A program made the position numbers and the translations under genes. Shown one piece after another: positions 9,842 to 18,657 of a stretch of DNA of 35,818 nt. The first letter of the stretch is position 1; each line of letters begins with the position of its first letter. Source of the stretch: Gammaproteobacteria bacterium (GTDB taxonomy: Bacteria > Pseudomonadota > Gammaproteobacteria > SZUA-229); assembly GCA_030595185.1 (NCBI GenBank), contig JAUVDT010000011.1, positions 1 to 35,818 on the forward strand. Reading direction: 5' to 3'. Below the pieces are notes generated by a model. That model was not told the DNA's origin. It ran no database searches and saw nothing but the letters and a program-made list of their open reading frames with translations.

Positions 9842-9885
9842 AGCTAACCTAATCTAATCTAATCTAAGGCATACTGGGGCATGTA

Positions 9886-11019
9886 ATGAAAAAAATCGTA
9901 TTTATTTTATATATTTTTTTTCAGTTTCTGTCACTTCCATCCTATGCCGTTTCTTTTGTTTACTCATTTCAAAGTGAAGGAATGCATCTGCAACTTGAAA
10001 AAGTTGCAGATGGCTTTGGTGTGCCTTGGGCGATGGCATTTCTGTCTGAAAACAAGCTTTTGATAACGGAACGTGAAGGCTTTGTTCGTATCTTAGACAT
10101 TAATAGTGGAAAACAATTAACGGTTACTAATTCGCCCAAAGTCTTGTCAGAAGGTCAGGGTGGGCTGTTAGATGTAGCATTATCTCCAGATTATAAAAAG
10201 AGCGGCTGGATTTACTTTACCTATGTAAAAGCTATTGATGAGCAAGGTGCTACGGTACTGGCACGTGCGCAGCTTAACGGTGTGAAGTTTAGTCATTGGC
10301 AGGATTTGTTGATAACTCAATCTGCAACCGATACAACGTATCATTTTGGTAGTCGAATTGCTTTTGATGATGAAGGTCATGTTTTTTTTGGAATTGGAGA
10401 TCGTGGCCAGCGGCCTAATGCTCAAAATTTAATGAACCATGCCGGTACTATTATTAGACTAAATCGTGATGGTTCTATTCCCACGGACAACCCCTTTTTC
10501 AATCAAGCAAATGCTCTGCCAGAAATCTGGAGTTATGGTCATAGAAACCCACAAGGACTTTTTTTTGATCACACGACCAAACTCCTTTGGTCAATTGAAC
10601 ATGGGCCAAGAGGTGGTGATGAAATTAACCTGATTAAAGCAGGCGCTAATTATGGTTGGCCGGTTATATCTTATGGCAAAGAATATTGGGGCCCTTTTGC
10701 TGTGGGTGAAAGCACCCATAAAAAAGGTATGGAGCAGCCAGTAAAAACGTATATACCATCAATTGCCCCAGGCAGTTTGATGGTTTATTCAAGTAATACG
10801 ATATCCTCGTGGAAAGGTAATTTGTTTTCTGGCGCTTTAAAGCTGCAACATATTAACCGTGTTGTTATTAATGCCTCTGCAAAAGCAATTAAAGAAGAAC
10901 GGTTGTTTAAAAAGTTAGGCGAGCGTATTCGAACTTTGGCTGAGAGCCCTGAAGGCTGGATCTATTTTTCAACTGATAGTGGAAAGGTATATCGAATACG
11001 GCCAGAATCATCCCATTAG
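9886..11019 (+). CDS. PQQ-dependent sugar (aldose) dehydrogenase-like beta-propeller protein
   Basis: Signal peptide, then VPWAMAFLSENKLLITEREGFVRIL...GGLLDVALSPDY...FGIGDRGQRPNAQN...WSYGHRNPQGLFFD...EHGPRGGDEINLI...NYGWPVISYG. Confidence 0.9.
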   Translation: MKKIVFILYIFFQFLSLPSYAVSFVYSFQSEGMHLQLEKVADGFGVPWAMAFLSENKLLITEREGFVRILDINSGKQLTVTNSPKVLSEGQGGLLDVALSPDYKKSGWIYFTYVKAIDEQGATVLARAQLNGVKFSHWQDLLITQSATDTTYHFGSRIAFDDEGHVFFGIGDRGQRPNAQNLMNHAGTIIRLNRDGSIPTDNPFFNQANALPEIWSYGHRNPQGLFFDHTTKLLWSIEHGPRGGDEINLIKAGANYGWPVISYGKEYWGPFAVGESTHKKGMEQPVKTYIPSIAPGSLMVYSSNTISSWKGNLFSGALKLQHINRVVINASAKAIKEERLFKKLGERIRTLAESPEGWIYFSTDSGKVYRIRPESSH

Positions 11020-11100
11020 TGATGTGGATAGTGCTTTTATGCTTTATTATTAATATACAAATTTGTAAGACTGCAACTATGAGTTATTGGACGTTTAGAT

Positions 11101-12438
11101 ATGACAGATAAATTATCAGAAAACCTTGATCCTATTGCAATGAGTGAGCAGCAGTTTACTCAGGCCGCTTGTTATATCAAAGAGCTTAAAGAGGGATTGA
11201 TCGACTTTTTAAAATATCCTAAAAGAATAACTATCGTAAATTTCCCAATCGAAATGGATGATGCTTCAGTGCAGTCATTTCAGGGTTATCGTGTGTTGCA
11301 TAATCAGGTATTTGGTCCCGGTAAAGGGGGGATTCGTTTTCACCCCAGCGTCACCATGGATGAGGTGACTTCACTTGCAAAATTGATGACCTGGAAGTGT
11401 GCATTGGTCAATATTCCTTTTGGTGGAGCGAAGGGTGGAGTTGTTTGTAATACGAAAGAATTAAGTGAAGGTGAATTGCGACGAATCACTCGTCGTTTTA
11501 CCACAGAGCTCGCCGATAATATTGGGCCTCATACCGATATACCTGCGCCTGATTTATATACAAATGAACAAACAATGGCATGGATATTTGATACTTATGA
11601 TATGTTACATCCAGGTAAAAATAACCGTCCTGTTGTGACAGGTAAGCCAATTGAAATGGGTGGTTCTTATGGTCGTAAAAATGCTACCGGTAATGGTGTT
11701 TATTATGTAACAGAACGTTTTTTATCTAAATCACTTATTCCAGAATATCAGTCTATAGCGGGTACAAAAATTGTCATTCAGGGTTTTGGTAATGTGGGGG
11801 CGGCAACAGCAGAGGCATTTATACGTAATGGTGCAACCGTTATTGCAGTAAGCGATAGTGTTGGCGGTGTTTATGATGAAAATGGATTGAGCCTTGAAGA
11901 GTTAATTGCTTTTAAAGCTGAGCATGGCACGGTTGTTGGTATGCATAATACAATGACGATTACTAATGAAGAAATTCTTGAGTTGGAATGCGATATTTTA
12001 ATTCCAGCTGCTTTAAGTAATCAGATACATTCTGGTAATGCTCACAAAATTAATGCGCTGCTGGTAGTCGAGGCAGCAAATAACCCGACCACGCCTGAAG
12101 CGGATAAAATTTTATGTGAGCGTGGAATTTATTTATTGCCTGATATTATTGTAAACGCGGGTGGTGTTACCGTGAGTTATTTTGAGTGGGTTCAAAATCA
12201 AGACAATCAACGCTGGGAGCTGGATGAAATAAACACTCGACTACAAAAGAGAATGAATAGCGTAATGGATACAGTGTTTGATCGTTGGCAGAGATACGTT
12301 GTTGGAGAGGATGTTGTTTCAGATGATAGCATTATTAAACTATCAGACGGAGATAAACCGGGCTTTAGAAACATTGCATTGTCTATTGCAATTGAACGAG
12401 TTGCTAAAGCAACTTTAATGCGTGGTATCTGGCCTTAA
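11101..12438 (+). CDS. gdhA: Glu/Leu/Phe/Val dehydrogenase (glutamate dehydrogenase family)
   Basis: GPGKGGIRFHPSVTMDEVTSLAKLMTWKCALVNIPFGGAKGGV; Rossmann GFGNVGAATAE; EAANNPTTPEAD; symbol assigned at family level. Confidence 0.9.
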   Translation: MTDKLSENLDPIAMSEQQFTQAACYIKELKEGLIDFLKYPKRITIVNFPIEMDDASVQSFQGYRVLHNQVFGPGKGGIRFHPSVTMDEVTSLAKLMTWKCALVNIPFGGAKGGVVCNTKELSEGELRRITRRFTTELADNIGPHTDIPAPDLYTNEQTMAWIFDTYDMLHPGKNNRPVVTGKPIEMGGSYGRKNATGNGVYYVTERFLSKSLIPEYQSIAGTKIVIQGFGNVGAATAEAFIRNGATVIAVSDSVGGVYDENGLSLEELIAFKAEHGTVVGMHNTMTITNEEILELECDILIPAALSNQIHSGNAHKINALLVVEAANNPTTPEADKILCERGIYLLPDIIVNAGGVTVSYFEWVQNQDNQRWELDEINTRLQKRMNSVMDTVFDRWQRYVVGEDVVSDDSIIKLSDGDKPGFRNIALSIAIERVAKATLMRGIWP

Positions 12439-12469
12439 GGTCGATTGTTTTTTTGTTAGTTGATTAAAA

Positions 12470-13351
12470 CTATAACGAGCGCGAAGCTTTTGGTCTTAGG
12501 CTCAAATGTGAAGTCATCACATTATTTATTTGTGCAAGTAATCTGTCTTTGTCTTTTGGCAAGTTCCCTGCCAAAGCGAGGGCATTTGAAGCATGGTTAG
12601 ATCTGAATATTATTCGTTTTGTTGGGTTAAGTTGTTCAATCAGTTCAGCGAGTTCAAGTAATATATCGGCATCAGACTGGTAATGAAATTCTTCACCGAA
12701 TTTAGTGATAAATTCTTTTTTAGAAATCTCATCGAGATAAAGCTGTAGTGTAGAAAGATAAGTTACAGGTGCCTGGTTCAGTAAGCTAACGGTTTCTTTA
12801 ATGTGTTCTTGCCAGTATTGTTTTCCACCCAAACCCAAAATAATAGTAGCGGATACTTTGATTTTTGCGGCATCAGCTAATTTTAGAGATTTTATAATAC
12901 TGTTTTGTGTGGCACCTTTTGTAATCTTTTTTAATAGTGTATTGAAGCCAGTTTCAATGCCAACGTAGATCAAAGAAAGTTTGTTATTTTTAAGTGAAAT
13001 TAATTCGTCGAGTGTTTTAGAAGAAATATTAGAAGGTGTGGCATAACAAGATACGCGAGTTAATTTGGGAAAAGCTATTTGTAAGCGTTTTAGGATATCT
13101 AATAGTTGAGGGGTATCTAGATTAAATGCATCGCCATCAGCCAGAAATATCCGACTCACATCCGGCATAGATTGTTTTACCTGGTCGATATCGTGCTGAA
13201 TTTCTTCAATGCTCTTTAAGCGATATGTTTTATGTTTGTACATTGAGCAAAAGCTGCATTGATTAAATCGGCAACCAATCGTTATTTGTAAAATAAGATT
13301 ATTTGCTTCGCTAGGCGGGCGATAAAGTGGTTCTTGGTAGTTCAGTAGCAT
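12470..13351 (-). CDS. Radical SAM protein
   Basis: Cx3Cx2C cluster motif ITIGCRFNQCSFCSMYKHK; SAM-binding region FLADGDAFNLDT; YVGIETGF; GLGGKQYW. Confidence 0.9.
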   Translation of the reverse strand: MLLNYQEPLYRPPSEANNLILQITIGCRFNQCSFCSMYKHKTYRLKSIEEIQHDIDQVKQSMPDVSRIFLADGDAFNLDTPQLLDILKRLQIAFPKLTRVSCYATPSNISSKTLDELISLKNNKLSLIYVGIETGFNTLLKKITKGATQNSIIKSLKLADAAKIKVSATIILGLGGKQYWQEHIKETVSLLNQAPVTYLSTLQLYLDEISKKEFITKFGEEFHYQSDADILLELAELIEQLNPTKRIIFRSNHASNALALAGNLPKDKDRLLAQINNVMTSHLSLRPKASRSL

Positions 13352-13512
13352 TGTGATCGGACAGCCTCACCATTAATGGGCGTTATATTGTAAAAAGAAG
13401 GCGTATCTCATAAATTAAGCTTGGAAACGAGGCATAATTGTCACAATTTTGTAACGTTACGCTAAAAATATCAAAATATGTTTAATATCTATCGATCTAG
13501 GCGTATTAATCA

Positions 13513-13542
13513 TTGTTTTCTCATATTTCTTTATTATATAAT
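13513..13542 (+). promoter_or_regulatory. Candidate sigma70 promoter of the first csp gene (-35 TTGTTT, 18-bp spacer, -10 TATAAT)
   Basis: TTGTTT at 13513-13518 and consensus TATAAT at 13537-13542; implies a leader of about 165 nt before the csp ATG at 13715. Confidence 0.5.
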
Positions 13543-13714
13543 GCGCCCAGCTTGAAAGTTCGACTTATATTTATGCACACCACATTTCGATGTTCCAAAT
13601 TAGTACCTCGTCCTGTTCTTCATAAGTAATAACAACACTTCCAGCAAAACTAGTTTTACTCGCCATTAAGGCTTTTAAAACTTTAATTACTCTTGAATAA
13701 ATTAGGAAAACAAT

Positions 13715-13921
13715 ATGTCTACTGTAACTGGTACTGTAAAATGGTTCAACGAAGCTAAAGGTTTTGGTTTTATTGAGCAAGAAAATGGCCCTGACGTTTT
13801 TGCACATTTCAGTGCAATCACTGGTAATGGTTTCAAAACTTTAGCTGAAGGCCAAAAAGTTGAGTTCACTGTAACTCAAGGTGCTAAAGGTCCTCAAGCA
13901 GAAAACATCGTAGCGCTTTAA
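13715..13921 (+). CDS. CspA-family cold shock protein
   Basis: 68 aa with RNP motifs [30 protein letters not shown]. Confidence 0.96.
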   Translation: MSTVTGTVKWFNEAKGFGFIEQENGPDVFAHFSAITGNGFKTLAEGQKVEFTVTQGAKGPQAENIVAL

Positions 13922-14000
13922 TTTAAATCGCTATTTGGTTGGTATCTTAATTGATACTGACCATGCTTTAGTTTACTTAGTTAATAAGCAAACTGAAGAT

Positions 14001-14030
14001 AAAGGGCAGACTCAGGTCTTGCCCTTTTTT
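14001..14030 (+). terminator. Rho-independent terminator downstream of the first csp gene
   Basis: aaagggcagactcaggtcttgccctttttt: GC stem with a small bulge, followed by a T-run. Confidence 0.8.
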
Positions 14031-14119
14031 ATTGTCCAGATAATAATCCATTTATATCTGTTAAACCGGCTCTTTTTCCTTGTTAGAGCAATATCACACC
14101 GCCTAGATAGGACGAACCA

Positions 14120-15502
14120 TTGAGCCAAACTGACTTCTCTTCATTAAATTTACATACTGATCTGTTTGAGAACCTAAAAACTCTCGAATATACAGAAATG
14201 ACACCTATCCAAGCCCAGAGCTTACCGCCTATCCTCGATGGTAAAGATGTCATTGCACAGGGTAAAACAGGTTCTGGTAAGACCGCTGCATTTGGTCTCG
14301 GGCTGCTTCAAAAGTTAGATGTAAAAAGTCTTAAAATACAATCACTGATTTTATGTCCCACGCGTGAACTGGCTGATCAAGTGGCGATAGAAGTACGTAA
14401 ACTGGCTCGCGGCATACCGAATATTAAAGTAATGGTGATATGTGGTGGTTCACCGTTAAGCGTACAGGCAGCTTCATTGGAGCACGGTGCGCACATTATT
14501 GTTGGTACTCCTGGTCGAATTGAAGACCATTTGAATAAACGCACTCTAAAGTTAGAAAGCTTACAAACGTTTGTATTGGATGAAGCCGATCGTATGTTAG
14601 ATATGGGTTTTCAAAATTCTTTAGATGCAATTATCGAAGAAATCCCAACTGAACGTCAGACATTGTTATTTAGTGCTACTTTTTCACAACAAATTCAATC
14701 AATCGCCAAACGTATTTTGAATGAGCCGGTTACTGTTGAAGTGGCTTCAACACATGATAGTTCGAGTATTCAGCAGCACTTGTTTAAGGTTGAAGATGAC
14801 AGTGATCGTTTAACCGCTGTGCGTTTATTGCTGATGAAATATCGTCCTGAATCGGCTGTTATATTCTGCAAGACTAAAAAAGAAACAACCGATATATCCA
14901 ACGAACTGCGTCGCTATGGTTTTGATTCTTTATCACTGAACGGTGATCTTGAGCAAAAAGACCGAGATCAAGTCTTAGTGCGCTTTATGAATAAAAGCAT
15001 ATCAATACTTGTTGCTACAGATGTGGCGGCCAGAGGTCTTGATATCGATGATCTTGGTTTGGTTATCAACTATCAGTTGGCTCATGATACAGAGGTGCAT
15101 GTGCACCGTGTAGGCCGAACAGGACGTGCGGGTAGTAAAGGAGTAGCTTGTACTTTATATGCAGAAAGTGAGCATTATAAACTGGCACAACTTGAAGAAT
15201 ACTTAGGCCACGCTCTGGCATTAGAAGCATTACCAGATTTTAGTGTGTTGGATAATGAAATTTACCGCGCTGAAATGGTGACATTCCGTATTGATAGCGG
15301 CAAGAAACAGAAAATTAGACCCGGTGATATTTTGGGTGCCTTAACGGGTGAGCAGGGTATTGAAGGTAAACAGGTCGGTAAAATACAGGTGGCGAATAGC
15401 TGGTCGTATGTTGCTGTTAATCGAGACGTGGCTAAAGTGGCATTAAACAAATTAAGCAATGGAAAACTTAAAGGCCGTTCGGTTAGGGTTAGACAGATAT
15501 AA
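14120..15502 (+). CDS. dbpA: DEAD-box ATP-dependent RNA helicase DbpA (TTG start)
   Basis: AQGKTGSGKTAAFGLGLL, PTRELADQV, VLDEADRMLDMGF, SATF, HRVGRTGRAG, plus the C-terminal DbpA RNA-binding-type domain (KIRPGDILGALTGEQGIEGKQVGKIQVANSWSYVAV). Confidence 0.93.
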   Translation: MSQTDFSSLNLHTDLFENLKTLEYTEMTPIQAQSLPPILDGKDVIAQGKTGSGKTAAFGLGLLQKLDVKSLKIQSLILCPTRELADQVAIEVRKLARGIPNIKVMVICGGSPLSVQAASLEHGAHIIVGTPGRIEDHLNKRTLKLESLQTFVLDEADRMLDMGFQNSLDAIIEEIPTERQTLLFSATFSQQIQSIAKRILNEPVTVEVASTHDSSSIQQHLFKVEDDSDRLTAVRLLLMKYRPESAVIFCKTKKETTDISNELRRYGFDSLSLNGDLEQKDRDQVLVRFMNKSISILVATDVAARGLDIDDLGLVINYQLAHDTEVHVHRVGRTGRAGSKGVACTLYAESEHYKLAQLEEYLGHALALEALPDFSVLDNEIYRAEMVTFRIDSGKKQKIRPGDILGALTGEQGIEGKQVGKIQVANSWSYVAVNRDVAKVALNKLSNGKLKGRSVRVRQI

Positions 15503-15520
15503 AGAATAGTTAACATAAAT

Positions 15521-15552
15521 AAAAAAGGCAGCTTATATCGCTGCCTTTTTTA
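15521..15552. terminator. Bidirectional rho-independent terminator between convergent dbpA and the dsrC-like gene
   Basis: aaaaaaggcagc ttatat cgctgccttttttat: stem flanked by A-run and T-run. Confidence 0.88.
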
Positions 15553-15567
15553 TGAGATTTTTTTGGT

Positions 15568-15912
15568 TTATGTGTCTGGCGGAGGCATTGGTAAGCCTGC
15601 TAATTTACAAATTTCATGCGTAGGATCTTGGGGGAACAGGCCATAGATATGTTTTTCATAGTCTTTTTGCTGATGAAATTGTGTGCCTTTATTCTTACCA
15701 AGGGTTTTCACAACAGTGTGCATGGTGGGGGATACTAGAGTTTCTTCATGATAATCACGGAAATACCAAATAAGCTCCCAGTGATCATTGAAAAGTTTTA
15801 CACCATCATGGTCAGCGACTTTTTCAGCGAATTCTTCGCTCCAGTCACCGAGGTTGCATAGGAAACCTTGTTCATTAGTTTCTATCGATTTACTATTTAC
15901 ATTAAAATGCAT
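15568..15912 (-). CDS. DsrC/TusE-family sulfur-relay-like protein with non-canonical C-terminus (CysA position is Asp)
   Basis: FLCNLGDWSEEFAEKVADHDGVKLFNDHWELIWYFRDYHEE...SPTMHTVVKTLGKN...YGLFPQDPTHEICKLAGLPMPPPDT aligns to the DsrC/TusE fold and C-terminal arm. Confidence 0.85.
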   Translation of the reverse strand: MHFNVNSKSIETNEQGFLCNLGDWSEEFAEKVADHDGVKLFNDHWELIWYFRDYHEETLVSPTMHTVVKTLGKNKGTQFHQQKDYEKHIYGLFPQDPTHEICKLAGLPMPPPDT

Positions 15913-16180
15913 ATGAACTTCTCCAAGTGTTAATCAATGTGTGGTTGGTTTTTATCCTCCTCTGAGTTAGCGATTTAATTAGTGTTTTAAGTATATGCAA
16001 TTTTTTTATGATTAATTAAATATTAGTATTAAGAAAGCAGATATATGATAAGCGGTATGCTTAGAGTGTGTATTTTGATAAAATTCTTTAAGCCGATAAT
16101 TTTTTTTTATAAAAACAATTTATTAAACTTATCGATTTTGATATAAAGTATAAGGTTATTATGCTGATAAGAAAATTAGA

Positions 16181-17110
16181 ATGTTTATAGTTATACCCCG
16201 TGGGGTTCAATTTAATCAGGTGACAAGGCTGCCATTAATAAGCTATGCGGTTGTTTTAGTCTGTATTATTATTTTCTATTTTCAGTATCAAAACCAAATC
16301 GAGTTTGAAGAAGACCGTATTTCATTTTGTAAAAGTATTAATAGTAATGAAAGTGCGGCAATGGATAAAATGGCGGCAGATAATTATCTTTGTCAGCTAA
16401 TGATAAAGCGATTAGAACAACGTCCTTATTTAAGTACACAGAAAATCATTCATCAATATTTCTGGTTTAATGATCATAATGAGCAGCAGATCGATGAAAT
16501 GGCTGGTTATATTGAGAAGCATTATGAACACTATGCAAAAAAACATACCCGTTATTTGAATCGAGAATTAGTTTATTATCCAGAGATGCTTGATCCTGTA
16601 CGAATGATAACGTCAATTTTTGCACATGGCGATATTTGGCACATTATCGGTAATCTGATTTTCTTTTTAGCCTTTGCACCTGCGTTAGAGTTAGTACTCG
16701 CTAAGGCATGGCAGTTTGTAGTTGTTTGTCTGGTTGTTATTTTTACAACATCAATGGCTTATAGCGCTTCAGTCTTAATAGGGCAGGACGCATTGCCTGC
16801 ATTAGGCTTGTCTGGCGTAGTGATGGGCATGATCGGTTTATTTGCAGCAGTGATGCCAGATAAGAAAATATGGGTCTTTGTCTGGATACTTATTTATTTT
16901 AAAAATATTAATATACCTGCATGGATATTGGCAGCATGGTATATCGGTTGGGATGCTCTAGATCTCATATTAGGAACAGGTGATCCAGCCATTAATCTTG
17001 TCGCGCATGTTATTGGTGGCATTACTGGATATGCATTGGGTTATTTCTGGTTAAAAGACCAGGTTACCCTTTTTAATCAACAAGATTCTATTGCTCATCA
17101 TCTTCAATAA
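16181..17110 (+). CDS. Rhomboid-family intramembrane serine protease
   Basis: Catalytic GLSG (PALGLSGVVMGMIGLF), TM2 HGDIWHIIGNLIFF, TM6 His (NLVAHVIGGITGYALGY); multi-TM. Confidence 0.92.
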   Translation: MFIVIPRGVQFNQVTRLPLISYAVVLVCIIIFYFQYQNQIEFEEDRISFCKSINSNESAAMDKMAADNYLCQLMIKRLEQRPYLSTQKIIHQYFWFNDHNEQQIDEMAGYIEKHYEHYAKKHTRYLNRELVYYPEMLDPVRMITSIFAHGDIWHIIGNLIFFLAFAPALELVLAKAWQFVVVCLVVIFTTSMAYSASVLIGQDALPALGLSGVVMGMIGLFAAVMPDKKIWVFVWILIYFKNINIPAWILAAWYIGWDALDLILGTGDPAINLVAHVIGGITGYALGYFWLKDQVTLFNQQDSIAHHLQ

Positions 17111-18014
17111 GTAAACAAGCGGGCGGTGTGTTATCTTCGCATTCACATGAGCCATTTGTATTACATTGGCAGGTGCTGACAATGTATTCACACTTGCCTT
17201 TCTTCTGGCAACTTTCTATTGAATCATCTGACTGACTAAAGTCTTGTTCACAATGATTTTTCGCTTGCTGGCAGTTTAGTTTGTTATTACTGACATTTAA
17301 TGTACAAATTGATGATGCTAAACATTCTTTATTATTAAAGTTATTACAATTATCCAGGTCACTAGAAAATGATGAGATACCCAGCGCTGTTGAAGGTATC
17401 TTTTCTAAGCGTTTTTTAAGTAATTCTTCCTTATCTTGAGGCTTTCTTTCTAATCTTTGTTTTTGTTCTCTTTTTTGTTTTAATTTCAGGTAACGTTCAT
17501 GCCTTTGGCGGTCATATTTAGCTTTAGCCTCAGTTTCAGTTTTAGCAGTTGGCTTATATGCTTTCATTGATGGTTTAGGAGCTGATTTTTTTGGAATGCT
17601 GCTATTTAGAGTGTTTATTTCTTCGTTATTATTAAATGCTTCAGAAGTTTGTGCAGGAGCACTCAGTAATCTTTCCGTATTATCTGTGCTCAAATTTTCT
17701 AGCAATATTTGTTCATCTAAATATGTTTCAGTAGATGTTGGCATTATTTCATCAAAGTGATCAAACTGAATCTGTAAAACAACACTAACACCAATAACTA
17801 GTACAGCTGCAATAGCTAGAGATCTGGAAGAGGTGATCGTAGTGAATATTCTCTTAATAGACAAAGGAATAACATTGTTAGAGCTAAGCTTTGCCTGATG
17901 AAGTATTTTTTCATTGATATGCTTAGCAGGGGTCTCAATTGAACCTTGTTTGTAAAGTGATGAAATTTTATTGTCATCATCTTGTTCATTAGGTGTGTTG
18001 TTACTCATAAACAT
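17088..18014 (-). CDS. Single-TM anti-sigma-factor-like protein with Cys-rich extracytoplasmic C-terminus
   Basis: Cytosolic N-terminus (SSLYKQGSIETPAKHINEKILHQAK), TM SLAIAAVLVIGVSVVLQI, charged coiled linker, and 12 Cys in the last ~90 aa. Start overlaps the end of the upstream ECF sigma gene. Confidence 0.7.
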   Translation of the reverse strand: MFMSNNTPNEQDDDNKISSLYKQGSIETPAKHINEKILHQAKLSSNNVIPLSIKRIFTTITSSRSLAIAAVLVIGVSVVLQIQFDHFDEIMPTSTETYLDEQILLENLSTDNTERLLSAPAQTSEAFNNNEEINTLNSSIPKKSAPKPSMKAYKPTAKTETEAKAKYDRQRHERYLKLKQKREQKQRLERKPQDKEELLKKRLEKIPSTALGISSFSSDLDNCNNFNNKECLASSICTLNVSNNKLNCQQAKNHCEQDFSQSDDSIESCQKKGKCEYIVSTCQCNTNGSCECEDNTPPACLLIEDDEQ

Positions 18015-18628
18015 TCACCCGGTAGCCAGTCGCGTAGTTTTTTCATGGCATAACGTAATCGACTTTTGAAAGTCTCGTGGCTAGTGTTAGCAATTAATGC
18101 CATGTCATCAATACTGTGTTCAGTGTCATGTTTTAATATAAAAGCTTCTTTTTGTTCTTTAGGGAGCTGTAATACAAAGCTTTGTAATAGTTCTATACAA
18201 ATTTCAAGTTGTGATTTTTTATCCGGCTGAGGGTTGTTAGACTCAATCACTTCATCATCTATACAGTCGTGAAAATTATCTTTTCTTGTTGTTGCTTTTC
18301 TCGAATGATCGATAAGTTTATTACGAGCGATTTGATATAACCAGGTGGAAAACTTTGATTCATTTCTGAACTGTTTTTTGTTATTAATGACATTCATCCA
18401 AACTTCCTGAAAAACTTCTTCAGCTAAACTTGTCATATTGTTATTTTGTCGGAGAATGAATCGATATAGACTGTCACGATGTCTGTTATAGAGTGTATCA
18501 AAAGCAGACGTATCACCATTACAATACAAAGATAACAGCTCTTCATCATTGGCTTGTTTAATGGATAGGCTTGAAGGTTTGATAGTGTCTACAGTGTTAG
18601 TCATAAGTTTAATTGTCTGAGTCCACAT
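18005..18628 (-). CDS. ECF-type RNA polymerase sigma factor
   Basis: Sigma region 2 (AFDTLYNRHRDSLYRFILRQ...AEEVFQEVWMNVINNKKQFRNESKFSTWLYQIARNKLIDHSRK) and region 4 (LPKEQKEAFILKHDTEHSIDDMALIANTSHETFKSRLRYAMKKLR). Confidence 0.93.
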   Translation of the reverse strand: MWTQTIKLMTNTVDTIKPSSLSIKQANDEELLSLYCNGDTSAFDTLYNRHRDSLYRFILRQNNNMTSLAEEVFQEVWMNVINNKKQFRNESKFSTWLYQIARNKLIDHSRKATTRKDNFHDCIDDEVIESNNPQPDKKSQLEICIELLQSFVLQLPKEQKEAFILKHDTEHSIDDMALIANTSHETFKSRLRYAMKKLRDWLPGECL

Positions 18629-18657
18629 ATAACTATGCAGACTCAGGCATTATAACA

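Noticed and set aside
13571-13807. ORF 13571..13807 (-)
   Set aside because: Overlaps the csp leader and coding start in antisense; composition reflects the csp complement.
13935-14123. ORF 13935..14123 (+)
   Set aside because: Crosses the csp terminator hairpin and shows no domain; probably non-coding.
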